DNA of 64,000 nt, from contig NZ_CP073318.1 in the NCBI RefSeq assembly GCF_018263855.1, forward strand, positions 1,116,001 to 1,180,000. Reading direction: 5' to 3'. Below the pieces are notes generated by a model. The model saw only the letters and a program-made list of their open reading frames with translations. It searched no databases and was not told the origin of the DNA. Position numbers and translations under genes: made by a program. Below, piece after piece: positions 52,780 through 61,516 of this stretch (position 1 is its first letter; every line of letters starts with the position of its first letter). The DNA is from Kutzneria sp. CA-103260. GTDB taxonomy: Bacteria > Actinomycetota > Actinomycetes > Mycobacteriales > Pseudonocardiaceae.

Positions 52780-53913
52780 CTAGGCTGCCGCCCACCCGAA
52801 TTCCGGTGCCCCGTCGTTGATCGTGACTGACCAGTGGCTGTGGTGGATCAGTCGATGATGTTGTCCGCAGAGCAGGACGAGGTTGTCCATGCTGGTGGGT
52901 CCGCCGTCTGCCCAGTGGATCACGTGGTGGGCGTGACATTGGCGTGGTCTTCGATGACAGCCGGGGAAGGCGCATCCCCGGTCTCGGATGATCAACGCCC
53001 GGCGGATCTGATGGGGAATCGTCCGGGTGGCACGGCCGATGTCGAGTGGCTGCGACTGGGCACCCAGCACCACGCGCAGAACGGTGCTGTCGCAGCCGAT
53101 TCGCCGGGCGGAGGCGGCGTTGAGCGGCCCCGACCCGTCCATCTCGGCGGTGCCCCGCTGAGCGAGGAAGTCCGCCAGCGGCATGGTCAGGGCGAGGTGG
53201 GGCTTCTCGCCGCCCTCGTCGGGCAGGCTGTCGCTGCCGGCGGCGAGGTCGATGATCTCGGCGAGGGCGTCGCCCTGACGTTGCGCGGTGGTGCGGGTGT
53301 CGTCAGCGGAGGCCGGCTTGGCCAGCGTGCTGAGCATCGCTTCCAGCTGTGCGCCGCTTTCCGGGTCGAGCTTGCCCCGAAACACCATGGAACCGTCTTT
53401 GCGGTTCGTGTAGTGGAACTCGCGGTCGGGTTCGGCCAGGTCGGGGTCGTCGGGCTCTTTGCCGTCCTGGTCGAGCAGCTGCAGGATCCGCTGCCCGAGC
53501 ATCCGCAGCGCCGCCCCGTCGAACACGCGCGCCTTGTCCAGCAGTTCCGCCTCGACCTTGTCCCGGTCGGGCTCGGGCGCTTCGGTCAGGGTCTTGTCCA
53601 GCACGGTCAGGTGCTGCTTGCTGAGCACCCCCGCCCGCGCCGCGTCGTGGATGCCTTGGCGGCGGAACAGCAACGCGTGCCGCAGCAGATCCCGCGCCTC
53701 CGCCCGAGTGATCTTCCACCGCGCCGCCAGATCCGCCACCAGCGCCCGCTGGTCATCCTTGCCTTGTGCGGTGCGGTTCCATAGCTCTGATACCAGTTCG
53801 ACCTGTCGCACGTACTCCGCGCGCAGCCGGTCCTGGCTCTGTCGGCCGGCGGCCCACAGCGATCCCTCGTCCATGCGCCACCACTCGGCGTCGGCGGTCA
53901 GGGTCGCTTCCAT
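52780..53913 (-). CDS. DUF222 / HNH endonuclease, second copy
   Basis: A 377-residue protein with an N-terminal DUF222 region (QVELVSELWNRTAQGKDD onward) and a C-terminal HNH nuclease: CAFPGCHRRPRQCHAHHVIH, WADGGPTSMDNLVLLCGQHH, where AHHVIHW gives the catalytic His and NLVLLCGQHHR the metal ligands. It belongs to the same broad 13E12 family as 3346-4491 but the two proteins share little sequence outside the HNH motif. No mirrored hairpin elements border this gene. Confidence 0.88.
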   Translation of the reverse strand: MEATLTADAEWWRMDEGSLWAAGRQSQDRLRAEYVRQVELVSELWNRTAQGKDDQRALVADLAARWKITRAEARDLLRHALLFRRQGIHDAARAGVLSKQHLTVLDKTLTEAPEPDRDKVEAELLDKARVFDGAALRMLGQRILQLLDQDGKEPDDPDLAEPDREFHYTNRKDGSMVFRGKLDPESGAQLEAMLSTLAKPASADDTRTTAQRQGDALAEIIDLAAGSDSLPDEGGEKPHLALTMPLADFLAQRGTAEMDGSGPLNAASARRIGCDSTVLRVVLGAQSQPLDIGRATRTIPHQIRRALIIRDRGCAFPGCHRRPRQCHAHHVIHWADGGPTSMDNLVLLCGQHHRLIHHSHWSVTINDGAPEFGWAAA

Positions 53914-54515
53914 ACCCCCGATTCTACCGCCTCAAAGTGATCGATTCCCGTTGTGGGGCAAGGATTACCGGTGTGGGTGACAAAATCAGGCAAGCGCTTT
54001 CCGGCCTGGCTGTGGTGGGCTGGTAGCGGTCCGGCGACGACGATGTGCGGCGGGCTGGGGAAGGAGCGTGAGGCGGTGCGACGGCGATGACGCGCGGTGG
54101 GGTGAACAGGGCGTGGGGCGGTGCGGGGCAAGTGCACTGGCCGCTCGGCAACCGGCGCCTGCCGCTCGCGGCCAGGGGAATGACATGCCGGCTAACGGCA
54201 ACCGCGCGGTGCGGACGCCCGAGTCACAACCGCGCCTGGCCAACGGCAACCGCGCGGTGCGGACACCCGAACCCCACCCCACCCCCGCCACCCCGCCCCA
54301 CGGCAAGACAACCACCCGAGCCCGCCCCACCCCAGTCCACAGCCTTCCCTAAACCCAACCCCACACCCAAACCGCCAGCAAACCACCCAACCCCACCACC
54401 CACCCGACCCAAGCGAACTGGCCAACCATCCACGCAGGCCGGCAACCACCCACCCACCACCCACCCGAACGACAACCGCGCGGTGCGGACACCTGAACCA
54501 CAACCGCTCCCGGAC
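53914..54515. other. 602-bp spacer with repeats and C-rich tract
   Basis: No gene is supported between the HNH start codon and the methyltransferase stop. The left part (53914-54190) should hold the HNH promoter. The right part has three direct repeats and a strongly strand-asymmetric tract (about 54262-54470) that is almost free of G on the plus strand except in the repeats. Confidence 0.7.
54194..54497 (+). repeat. Three 30-bp direct repeats
   Basis: A unit with core CAACCGCGCGGTGCGGAC is found at 54194-54223, 54242-54271 and 54468-54497; the first two are near-identical over 30 bp, the third has two further changes. Spacing is irregular (48 and 226 bp), so it is not a CRISPR array. GCGCGGTGCG inside is partly self-complementary. 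Confidence 0.8.
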
Positions 54516-55376
54516 CTACCCCTTGGTAGCGCTGATCAGGACGGTGTGCCGCAGGCCGACACTGCCCGGCCCGAGCGGCCGGCCGTAGCCCTCGGCCACC
54601 GGCCCGATGGGCGTGCTGGTGACCCGCCAGCCGTGGTCGGCCAGCCATCGCACCGGCGGGAACACCTTGTCCTCGGGCCACATGTCGGTGACGTTGAGGC
54701 CGAACTGCTCGGACATGTCGGCCATCGGCGGCTCGGTGGCCAGTTGTCGGATGTCGGCGTCGATGTGCTCGATGGCGAACCGGCTGCCGGGCGCCGAGAG
54801 CCGGTCCACGATGCCGAACAGGCGCTCGACGGCGTCGTCGGGCAGGAACGGCAGCAGTCCCTCGGCCAGCCAGGCGGTCGGCGCGGACTGGTCGAAACCG
54901 GCCCGCAGCAGCGCGGTGGGCCAGTCGTCGCGCAGGTCGACGGTGACGTGCCGGACGTCGATCCGGGCCGCGACGCCGTGATCGCCGAGCACGTTCTGCT
55001 TGAACTGCAACACCTTCGGCACGTCCAGCTCGTACACGACGGCCTCGTCCGGCCAGTCCAGCCGGTAGCCGCGCACGTCGAGGCCGGAGGCCAGCAGCAC
55101 GGCCTGGGCGGTCGGCTCGGCGGTGAAGAACTCGTCGAAGTACCGGGACCGCACGGCCAGATAGTCGGCCATCGCCGACCACGGGCTGTCCGGCGTCGTT
55201 TCCTTCGGGTTTGTCGGCATCGCCATCGGCGGTCGCGCGGCGGCGACGAAGAGCTCCGCGTACGGATCCGACATCAGCCGGTTCTCGCGGTGGCTCTCGA
55301 TCGCCCGCGCGGCGGCGACGCCCAGCGCGGTGATGCCGACATCAGTGACGATGTCCCAGTCGGCCTGTTGCGTCAT
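54516..55376 (-). CDS. SAM-dependent methyltransferase (TIGR00027/LCM-like)
   Basis: A 286-residue protein. ATG 55376 has GGGAGGGG upstream. The family signatures are DVGITALGVAAARAIESHREN, VLLASGLDVRGYRLDWP, VVYELDVPKVLQFKQ, and TAWLAEGLLPFLPDDAVERL. Leucine carboxyl methyltransferase-like enzymes of this group in actinobacteria act on unknown small molecules. It is divergent from the marR gene over a 140-bp region with two palindromes, so it is a probable MarR target. Confidence 0.9.
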   Translation of the reverse strand: MTQQADWDIVTDVGITALGVAAARAIESHRENRLMSDPYAELFVAAARPPMAMPTNPKETTPDSPWSAMADYLAVRSRYFDEFFTAEPTAQAVLLASGLDVRGYRLDWPDEAVVYELDVPKVLQFKQNVLGDHGVAARIDVRHVTVDLRDDWPTALLRAGFDQSAPTAWLAEGLLPFLPDDAVERLFGIVDRLSAPGSRFAIEHIDADIRQLATEPPMADMSEQFGLNVTDMWPEDKVFPPVRWLADHGWRVTSTPIGPVAEGYGRPLGPGSVGLRHTVLISATKG

Positions 55377-55426
55377 CGGTGACCCCTCCCGACATCGCGT
55401 AGTCAGTTGTGCACGCAACGTATCAC

Positions 55427-55439
55427 TTAGTGGGACTAA
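55427..55439. promoter_or_regulatory. Palindrome TTAGT-GGG-ACTAA near methyltransferase promoter
   Basis: TTAGTGGGACTAA is a perfect 5-bp inverted repeat with 3-bp spacer, 51 bp upstream of the methyltransferase start. The TTAGT/ACTAA arms resemble actinobacterial MarR/TetR half-sites. Confidence 0.5.
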
Positions 55440-55479
55440 CCAACCTTGTGAGGCGGGTCACGCAACTGAACGAAACTGA

Positions 55480-55496
55480 TTGATGGAGTCCATCAA
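55480..55496. promoter_or_regulatory. MarR operator-like palindrome TTGATGG-AGT-CCATCAA
   Basis: A perfect 7-bp inverted repeat with a 3-bp centre ends 20 bp before the marR start codon, the usual position for an autorepressor site. Confidence 0.6.
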
Positions 55497-55516
55497 CTAT
55501 CTGTACAGTCGTCGGC

Positions 55517-55999
55517 ATGGTGCACCGGGAAGAGGTGGAGGGCCTGGTCGCCGCCCTGTTCGTGGTCAACAACGGCCTCACGCGGGCGGCCAAGCAGCGG
55601 CCCAAGGCCAGTGAGCTGCGGCTGTTGCAGGCCGTGGCCATGCACGAGGGCAGCCGGCCCTCGGAGCTGGCCGAGCGGCTGGGCGTGGACCGGTCGCTGG
55701 TCACGCGGCAGCTGCGTGACCTGGAGGACGAGGGCAAGGTGGCGGTCCGGCCCGATCCGCGCGACGGTCGGGCGTTCGTCGCCGAGCTGACCGAGCGGGG
55801 CCGCCAGGAGCTGACCGAGCTGACCGAGTTCGGGATGCGTCGGTTCGAGGCCTTCGTCGCCGACTGGGATCAGGCCGAGGTCCGCGAGCTCACCCGCCTG
55901 CTGTGGAAGTTCGAGCACAGCAAGGCGGCCGTGGTCGAGAAAGAACAGGAACAGCGGCCCGAGCGTGGCCGCCGGCGGAGCAGGGGGGACAACGAATGA
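55517..55999 (+). CDS. MarR-family transcriptional regulator
   Basis: A 160-residue winged-helix regulator. SELRLLQAVAMHEGSRPSEL, AERLGVDRSLVTRQLRDLED and VRPDPRDGRAFVAELTERG give the recognition helix and beta-wing. The dimerisation helices are at both ends; the C-terminus is a charged tail EKEQEQRPERGRRRSRG. Palindromes at 55427 and 55480 are candidate operators for autoregulation and for control of the divergent methyltransferase. It overlaps the next gene by four bases (ATGA). Confidence 0.92.
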   Translation: MVHREEVEGLVAALFVVNNGLTRAAKQRPKASELRLLQAVAMHEGSRPSELAERLGVDRSLVTRQLRDLEDEGKVAVRPDPRDGRAFVAELTERGRQELTELTEFGMRRFEAFVADWDQAEVRELTRLLWKFEHSKAAVVEKEQEQRPERGRRRSRGDNE

Positions 56000-56814
56000 A
56001 CAAGGCCCGGATATTACTCGTCGCGCTGCTGGACATGGCGGTCGACATCGTCGTGCCGACGGTCGTTTACCTTGTCCTGCAACCGTTCGGGGTGCCCTCG
56101 GTGTTGTCGCTGACCGCCGGCGGCATCCTGGTCGGCGGCAAGGCGGCCTTCGGTAAGCTGTCCGACACCGGCGAGCGTGACACCATTCTGTTGCTGGCCA
56201 GCACAATCGCGTCGCTGGCGGTCATGTTCGGCCTGTACGCGGCCGGTGTGACCACGGCGATCGCCCTGGCCGCCGGAGTTGTGGTCCAGGGCATCGGTGT
56301 GGCGACCTCGATCCTGCGCCGTCGCCGGCTGGACGGCTTCGCCCTGCTGGTGCTGACCGAACTCGCCCTCGGCGTCGCGCTCAGCTTCGTCACCAGCGGC
56401 GATCCGCGGTTCCTGGTCGCCCGCCCCGCCTTCTACACCTTCCTCGCCGCCGGCTACGTGTTCGCGACTGTCTTCCGTGGCAAGGCTTTCCTGTACGTCG
56501 TGGCCCGGCCGATGGCCGTCGCCGGCGACCCCAAGCGGGGCCTCGCCTACGACCGGGCCTGGCGGAACTCGGCCGAATTCCGCCGCCTGGAACGGATCGG
56601 CACCGCCGCCCTCGGCTTCGTGCTGCTGGCCGAGTCGGTGCTGCGGGTCGTGCTCGCCTTCCAGTTCAACGCCGACGAGGTGATGGCCTCCAGCCTCGTC
56701 TCCCAGCTCCCGGTGATCGGCCTGTTCGTGCTGTTCATCATTGGTATCAGGGTGATTCTGGTGCCGAGGCTGACCCGCCTGGTCGAAGCGGAGATGCCGG
56801 CTCACCCGGCGTGA
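55996..56814 (+). CDS. VC0807-like integral membrane protein
   Basis: A 272-residue protein with about six membrane helices (LLVALLDMAVDIVVPTVVYL, TILLLASTIASLAVMFGLYA, and later segments). The middle carries a conserved acidic/basic loop AYDRAWRNSAEFRRLERIG as in VC0807-family proteins. Its ATG overlaps the marR stop codon, so it is co-translated with the regulator. Membrane partner genes of MarR repressors are often exporters, but this fold has no proven transport activity. Confidence 0.78.
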   Translation: MNKARILLVALLDMAVDIVVPTVVYLVLQPFGVPSVLSLTAGGILVGGKAAFGKLSDTGERDTILLLASTIASLAVMFGLYAAGVTTAIALAAGVVVQGIGVATSILRRRRLDGFALLVLTELALGVALSFVTSGDPRFLVARPAFYTFLAAGYVFATVFRGKAFLYVVARPMAVAGDPKRGLAYDRAWRNSAEFRRLERIGTAALGFVLLAESVLRVVLAFQFNADEVMASSLVSQLPVIGLFVLFIIGIRVILVPRLTRLVEAEMPAHPA

Positions 56815-56819
56815 GCCGA

Positions 56820-58697
56820 CTACCCGCAGAACGCCATGAGGAAGCCCGCCGCGGGGGAGCCGATGCCGGTCACGGTGTCGTAGCCCTTGCCGTTGACCAG
56901 TCCGGCGGCAGTGGCCTGCCCCTGGGTGATCAGGGTGGTGGTGGCCGGGCTGTTCCGGCTGCCCAGGGTTGTCGTGACAACAGTCGCCGGGTCGGTGCTG
57001 CCCGGGAAACGGTCGGTGATGTCGCGGAACGCCTTTGATCCGTAGAAGAGCGGGTTGGCGAATCCGAGCGGCTTTCCGTGGCGGGCCTGGATGACCAGGG
57101 CTTCCAGACCGGCGATGAGCGGCGTGGACAGACTGGTGCCCGCGTTGACGCCGGTCCGGTATTCCGGAGTGCCGCCGGGAGTGCTGGCCGGGTAGGACAG
57201 GCCGATGGCCATGCCGGTGTGGAAGTCGCCGAGCGCCGAGATGTCCGGCACTGTGCGCATGGGTTTGCCGTTGTGCGTGCTCAACGCGGGCGGGACGACT
57301 TTGCTCTGGTAGACCGGCTGCGGGATGTCGGTGCTGACCCCGCCGCCGGCTCCGCTGCGGAACGGGCCGGGCAACGCCGGAGTCCAGGTCTTGCCGTCCG
57401 CGGCGAGGTCCGAACCGGTGTCCTCCCAACCGATTTCGCCGGCGTACTCGTCGTGCGGCCCGACGGCGAGCGTGGTGCCGCCGACGCAGGTGACCCAGGC
57501 GCTGGCGCACGGGTAGTCGAGTTCAGCGGTGCCGTCGGGCTTGCCACCGCCGTCACCGGACGGGAAGTTCACCGAGATCCCTTCCACGGCGGCCTGCTGG
57601 AAGTCCTGCTCGGCGGCGTCACGCAGACCCGGCGCGGGTGCCTCGCCCGGCAGCGCGCCCATGGTGTACGAGCTGGTGAGGACGTCGGCGAGACGGTGGT
57701 CGACGATGTTGTCGATGGCGTCCAGCACCCGGTCGCCGGTCACGCTGCCGGTGCCCATCACCACGGTGACCTTGGCCTCCGGGGCCATCGCGTGCACGGC
57801 TTCGAGATCCATCGCGCCCTCGTCGTCCCCGAGGATCCGACCGTCCGCACCGTCGGCCGGGATGTCCAGGGTCAGCTGCCCGGGCGCGAAAGCCTTGTCG
57901 CCGTAGGACTGCGCGTACCTGTTGGCGTCGCTTTCGATGGTCGGCGACACGATGGACAGGATGATCGCGATCGACGTGCCCGCGCCGGCGAGCCCGCTGC
58001 CGGTGACGTGATACGCGCCGCGCAACTGCTCGGGGGAGTAGCCACAGGGCTCCCAGGCTGGCGTTTTCCCATAGGCAGCCGGCAATCCGGTCGCGGGCTT
58101 CTCGCCGTAGTACTGCGAGCAGTTGCCGGCGGTCTCGTGGGCGGCGTTGCTGTGGGCGGGGTCCAGAGTCGCCGCGTTGAGCCCGGTCACGCCCAACACC
58201 GTTGATCCGAGGTTCGCGGGCACGCTCATCGGCGTGGCCGGAGCCATGGTCGTGAGGCCATCGGTGTGGAACAAGTCGAGTCTGGTGGCGAAGGCCGTCT
58301 CGGCCTGGGCGACGGTGCCATGGACGACGACGGCGTGCGCGTCACCATCGGTCACGGCGAGGCCGGTGGACTGCAGCCAGTGGACGACGGCGTCGTGCTG
58401 CGCGGGCGAGGTGCCGTAGCGGGCGAGAGTGTCAGCGGCGCTGAGAAAATGGCCGTAATTCGCGTTGCCGGGGTCCGACACGGCGGACGCGTAGGCGGCG
58501 AGACCGGCCGGGTCACGGCCCGCGAGCAGCACGTGCGCGGTGACCTGCTGCCCGGCGGGGGCGTGCCCGACGTCCTGGCCGGTCGGCGGCACGAACGGGA
58601 GCTCGTGGCGGTCGCCGGCGAGCGCGACTCCGGAGGTGCCCGCCGTCACCGCCATCACGAGCACGGCGACCGCCAGGGTCTTCTTCGAACGCTTCAA
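56820..58697 (-). CDS. Sedolisin (S53) family acid peptidase, secreted
   Basis: A 625-residue precursor. TTG 58697 is preferred over TTG 58703 because GAAGGGG then lies about 7 bases away. Signal peptide, then a pro-kumamolisin activation domain (about 30-190), then the catalytic domain. Catalytic Glu and Asp are in EGAMDLEAVHAMAPEA (Glu and Asp four apart, as in kumamolisin), the oxyanion Asp is in NFPSGDGGG, and the Ser is in NAGTSLSTPLIAG. A calcium site is near DTVTGIGSP at the C-terminus. It works outside the cell, usually at acidic pH. Confidence 0.92.
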   Translation of the reverse strand: MKRSKKTLAVAVLVMAVTAGTSGVALAGDRHELPFVPPTGQDVGHAPAGQQVTAHVLLAGRDPAGLAAYASAVSDPGNANYGHFLSAADTLARYGTSPAQHDAVVHWLQSTGLAVTDGDAHAVVVHGTVAQAETAFATRLDLFHTDGLTTMAPATPMSVPANLGSTVLGVTGLNAATLDPAHSNAAHETAGNCSQYYGEKPATGLPAAYGKTPAWEPCGYSPEQLRGAYHVTGSGLAGAGTSIAIILSIVSPTIESDANRYAQSYGDKAFAPGQLTLDIPADGADGRILGDDEGAMDLEAVHAMAPEAKVTVVMGTGSVTGDRVLDAIDNIVDHRLADVLTSSYTMGALPGEAPAPGLRDAAEQDFQQAAVEGISVNFPSGDGGGKPDGTAELDYPCASAWVTCVGGTTLAVGPHDEYAGEIGWEDTGSDLAADGKTWTPALPGPFRSGAGGGVSTDIPQPVYQSKVVPPALSTHNGKPMRTVPDISALGDFHTGMAIGLSYPASTPGGTPEYRTGVNAGTSLSTPLIAGLEALVIQARHGKPLGFANPLFYGSKAFRDITDRFPGSTDPATVVTTTLGSRNSPATTTLITQGQATAAGLVNGKGYDTVTGIGSPAAGFLMAFCG

Positions 58698-58797
58698 CGC
58701 CAAACCCCTTCGGTAAACGACGTGGTGGCGTCAGCGTGCTCGAAGGTTGTGAGGAAGTGATCAGCGGAATGTGAGGCCGATCGTCATCCCACCGACC

Positions 58798-59295
58798 TCA
58801 TCCCCATTGGGGTCCGAGGCCCGGCTCCTCCTCGAACACCAGCCAGGTCCGGGTGCCGCGCACGCCCTTGACGCTCTGGATCTTCTCCAGCACCACCTCG
58901 CGCAGGGCCAGGTTGTCCGGGGCGTGCACCAGGGCCAGCACGTCGAAGTCGCCGCCGACCAGGGCCAGGTGCTCGATGTAGCGGATGCCGCGCAGCGCCT
59001 TGGCCACCGAGCGCCAGGTGTTCTGCTCGATGGTCAGCAGCACGTACGCGCTCGTGCCCAACCCTGAGCGGCGGGGCGAGACCTCCGCGGTGAAGCCGGT
59101 GATCACCTGGTCGGCCAGCAGCCGGTCCAACCGCGCGTAGGCGCTCGTGCGCGAGATGTGCACGCGCTCGGCCAGGGTCCTGATCGACATCCGGCCGTCC
59201 CGCCGCAGCTCGGCGATGATGGCCCGGTCCACGTCGTCCAGCTCGGCGGCCGAACGTCCGGCCGGCGATGGTGTGACCTGAGTCTCGATGGTCAA
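58798..59295 (-). CDS. bkdR: Lrp/AsnC-family regulator (BkdR-like)
   Basis: A 165-residue regulator. TTG 59295 is chosen since GGAG lies 7 to 10 bases upstream; the frame stays open to 59388 without a better site. The N-terminal HTH is DDVDRAIIAELRRDGRMSIR, ERVHISRTSAYARLDRLL, followed by a RAM ligand-binding domain (YVLLTIEQNTWRSVAKALRG, LVGGDFDVLALVHAPD). Lrp-type BkdR proteins sense branched-chain amino acids and control the adjacent bkd operon. A 28-bp palindrome lies between the two genes. Confidence 0.88.
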   Translation of the reverse strand: MTIETQVTPSPAGRSAAELDDVDRAIIAELRRDGRMSIRTLAERVHISRTSAYARLDRLLADQVITGFTAEVSPRRSGLGTSAYVLLTIEQNTWRSVAKALRGIRYIEHLALVGGDFDVLALVHAPDNLALREVVLEKIQSVKGVRGTRTWLVFEEEPGLGPQWG

Positions 59296-59317
59296 ATGGC
59301 TCTCCAGGCGACGCTTG

Positions 59318-59345
59318 GGCGGAAATCTGTCACGGATCTTCCGCC
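59318..59345. promoter_or_regulatory. Candidate Lrp/BkdR operator in bkd divergent region
   Basis: GGCGGAA at 59318-59324 and TTCCGCC at 59339-59345 form an inverted repeat with a further near-match inside (ATC/GATC, one-base offset). It is 22 bp upstream of the Lrp start and 66 bp upstream of bkdA. Confidence 0.55.
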
Positions 59346-59411
59346 AGTCTCGGACAAGGAGCTCAGAATGTCGAGAAAGCGCCTGCAAACGTCTGCCGAA
59401 GGAGGACCCCG

Positions 59412-60503
59412 GTGTCCGACCACATCGCCACGGACCTGCTGCCCTCGGCCACTCCCGTCCGCTACCTCGCCGAAGACGGCACCACCGTCGACGGACCCGC
59501 CGGCTACACCCAGCCCGGCGTCGAGGAGCTGCGCGAGGCCTACCGCCGGATGGTGGTGGGACGCCGCTTCGACACCCAGGCCACCGCCCTGACCAAGCAG
59601 GGCCGGCTGGCCGTCTACCCGTCCAGCCGCGGCCAGGAGGCGTGCCAGATAGCCGCCGCCATGGTGCTGCGCGAGGACGACTGGTTCTTCCCGACCTACC
59701 GCGACACGATGGCGATGGTCTCCCGGGGCCTGGACCCGGTCGAGGCTCTCGGCCTGCTGCGCGGCGACGCTCACTGCGGCTACGACCCGAACGCCACCCG
59801 CACCGCCCCGCAGTGCACCCCGCTGTCCACGCAGACGTTGCACGCCACCGGCCTGGCCTATGCCTTGCGGCGCAAGGGAACCGACAGCGCGGTGCTGGCC
59901 CTGATCGGCGACGGCGCGACCAGCGAGGGCGACTTCCACGAGGCGCTGAACTTCGCCGCGGTGTTCGAGGCGCCGGTGGTCTTCCTGGTGCAGAACAACG
60001 GGTTCGCCATCTCCGTGCCGCTGGAGAAGCAGAGCAAGGCGCCTTCCCTGGCGTACAAGGGAGTCGGTTACGGCGTGCGGGCCGAGCAGGTCGACGGCAA
60101 CGACCCGGTGGCCATGCTCGCCGTGCTGCACAAGGCTTTCGAGCACGCCCGCGCCGGCCGGCCGTTCCTCGTCGAGGCGCACACGTACCGCATCGAGGCG
60201 CACACCAACGCCGACGACGCCACCCGCTACCGGGACAGCGCCGAGGTGGACCGCTGGCTGGACGCGGATCCCCTGGCCCGCCTGGACAAGCACCTGCGCC
60301 TCATCGGCGCCCTGACCGACGAGGACGTCGCCGTGGCCCAGGCCGAGGGCGAGCGGCTGGCCGCCGACCTGCGCGGCCGGATGAACGCCGAGCCGCACCT
60401 GGACCCGCTGGCGATGTTCGACCACGTGTACGCCCGGCCCACCGCGCAGCTCGTCGAGCAGCGTGACCAGCTGGCCGCCGAACTCAAGGCCCAGGAGGGC
60501 TGA
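59412..60503 (+). CDS. bkdA: Branched-chain 2-oxoacid dehydrogenase E1 alpha
   Basis: A 363-residue subunit that, with E1 beta, decarboxylates branched 2-oxo acids from Val, Leu and Ile using thiamine diphosphate. The ThDP/Mg motif is GDGATSEGDFHEALNFAA ending in QNN; substrate-side PTYRDTMAM and AHTYRIEAHTNADDATRYR are typical of BCKDH/PDH alpha. GTG 59412 has GAAGGAGG upstream. It is divergent from an Lrp regulator and overlaps E1 beta by one base. A pyruvate dehydrogenase assignment is less likely given the Lrp neighbour. Confidence 0.88.
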   Translation: MSDHIATDLLPSATPVRYLAEDGTTVDGPAGYTQPGVEELREAYRRMVVGRRFDTQATALTKQGRLAVYPSSRGQEACQIAAAMVLREDDWFFPTYRDTMAMVSRGLDPVEALGLLRGDAHCGYDPNATRTAPQCTPLSTQTLHATGLAYALRRKGTDSAVLALIGDGATSEGDFHEALNFAAVFEAPVVFLVQNNGFAISVPLEKQSKAPSLAYKGVGYGVRAEQVDGNDPVAMLAVLHKAFEHARAGRPFLVEAHTYRIEAHTNADDATRYRDSAEVDRWLDADPLARLDKHLRLIGALTDEDVAVAQAEGERLAADLRGRMNAEPHLDPLAMFDHVYARPTAQLVEQRDQLAAELKAQEG

Positions 60504-61516
60504 TGGCCGCCACCACCATGGCGCAGGCGCTCAACCGCGCGCTGCGCGACGCGATGACCGACGACGAGCGGGTGCTCGTGTTCGGCGAGGACGTCGGCCA
60601 GCTCGGTGGCGTCTTCCGCATCACCGACGGCCTGACCAGGGACTTCGGTGAGCTGCGCTGCTTCGACACGCCGCTGGCCGAGGCCGGCATCGTCGGCTTC
60701 GCGCTGGGCATGGCGATGGGCGGCTTCCGGCCCGTCGTGGAGATGCAGTTCGACGCCTTCGCCTACCCGGCGTTCGAGCAGATCACCTCGCACGTGGCCA
60801 AGCTGCGCAACCGGACCCGCGGCCACCTGTCGGTGCCGATGGTGATCCGCGTGCCCTACGCCGGCGGCATCGGTGGCGTGGAACACCATTGCGACTCCAG
60901 CGAGGCCTACTACGTGCACACCCCGGGCCTGAAGGTGGTGTCGCCGGCGACCGTCAACGACGCGTACACCTTGCTGCGCGAGGCGATCGACGACCCGGAC
61001 CCGGTTGTCTTCATGGAGCCCAAGAAGCTGTACTGGTCCAAAGAGGACATTGAGCTGCGGCGGATCGACGAGCCGCTGGGGCATGCCGCGATTCGCCGGC
61101 ACGGCAAGGATGTCACCCTCGTCGCCTACGGTCCGTCGGTGCCGGTGGCCATGCAGGCCGCCGCGGCCGCTGCCGAGGACGGCGTCGAGCTGGAGGTCGT
61201 CGACCTGCGGTCGCTGGTGCCGTTCGACGACGACACCGTGATGCGGTCGGTGCGCCGGACCGGGCGCTGCGTGGTCGTGCAGGAGGCCTCCGGCTTCGCC
61301 GGGTTCGGGGCCGAGATCGTGGCCCGGATCCAGGAGCGCTGCTTCCACTCGCTGGCCGCGCCGGTGATCCGGGTGGCCGGCTTCGACATCCCCTATCCGC
61401 CGCCGATGCTGGAGCACTCGCACCTGCCCAGCGTGGACCGGGTGCTGGACGCCGTGGACCGGCTCCAGTTCGACGACGAGCCCGACCACCGGTATCTCAC
61501 GGGGGCCCACTCATGA
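60503..61516 (+). CDS. bkdB: Branched-chain 2-oxoacid dehydrogenase E1 beta
   Basis: A 337-residue transketolase-like beta subunit. VLVFGEDVGQLGGVFRITDGL, EAGIVGFALGMAMGGFRPVV and FMEPKKLYW are the usual motifs; the C-terminal domain has LEVVDLRSLVPFDDDTV. ATG 60503 overlaps the E1 alpha stop (TGATG). It forms an alpha2beta2 E1 with BkdA. Its stop codon overlaps the ATG of the first of two tandem mini-ORFs before bkdC. Confidence 0.9.
   Translation: MAATTMAQALNRALRDAMTDDERVLVFGEDVGQLGGVFRITDGLTRDFGELRCFDTPLAEAGIVGFALGMAMGGFRPVVEMQFDAFAYPAFEQITSHVAKLRNRTRGHLSVPMVIRVPYAGGIGGVEHHCDSSEAYYVHTPGLKVVSPATVNDAYTLLREAIDDPDPVVFMEPKKLYWSKEDIELRRIDEPLGHAAIRRHGKDVTLVAYGPSVPVAMQAAAAAAEDGVELEVVDLRSLVPFDDDTVMRSVRRTGRCVVVQEASGFAGFGAEIVARIQERCFHSLAAPVIRVAGFDIPYPPPMLEHSHLPSVDRVLDAVDRLQFDDEPDHRYLTGAHS

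Noticed and set aside
54087..55382. 431-codon plus-strand open frame spanning the spacer and methyltransferase
   Set aside because: Its first part reads low-complexity Pro/Thr/Asn from the C-rich tract and its second part is antisense to the methyltransferase.
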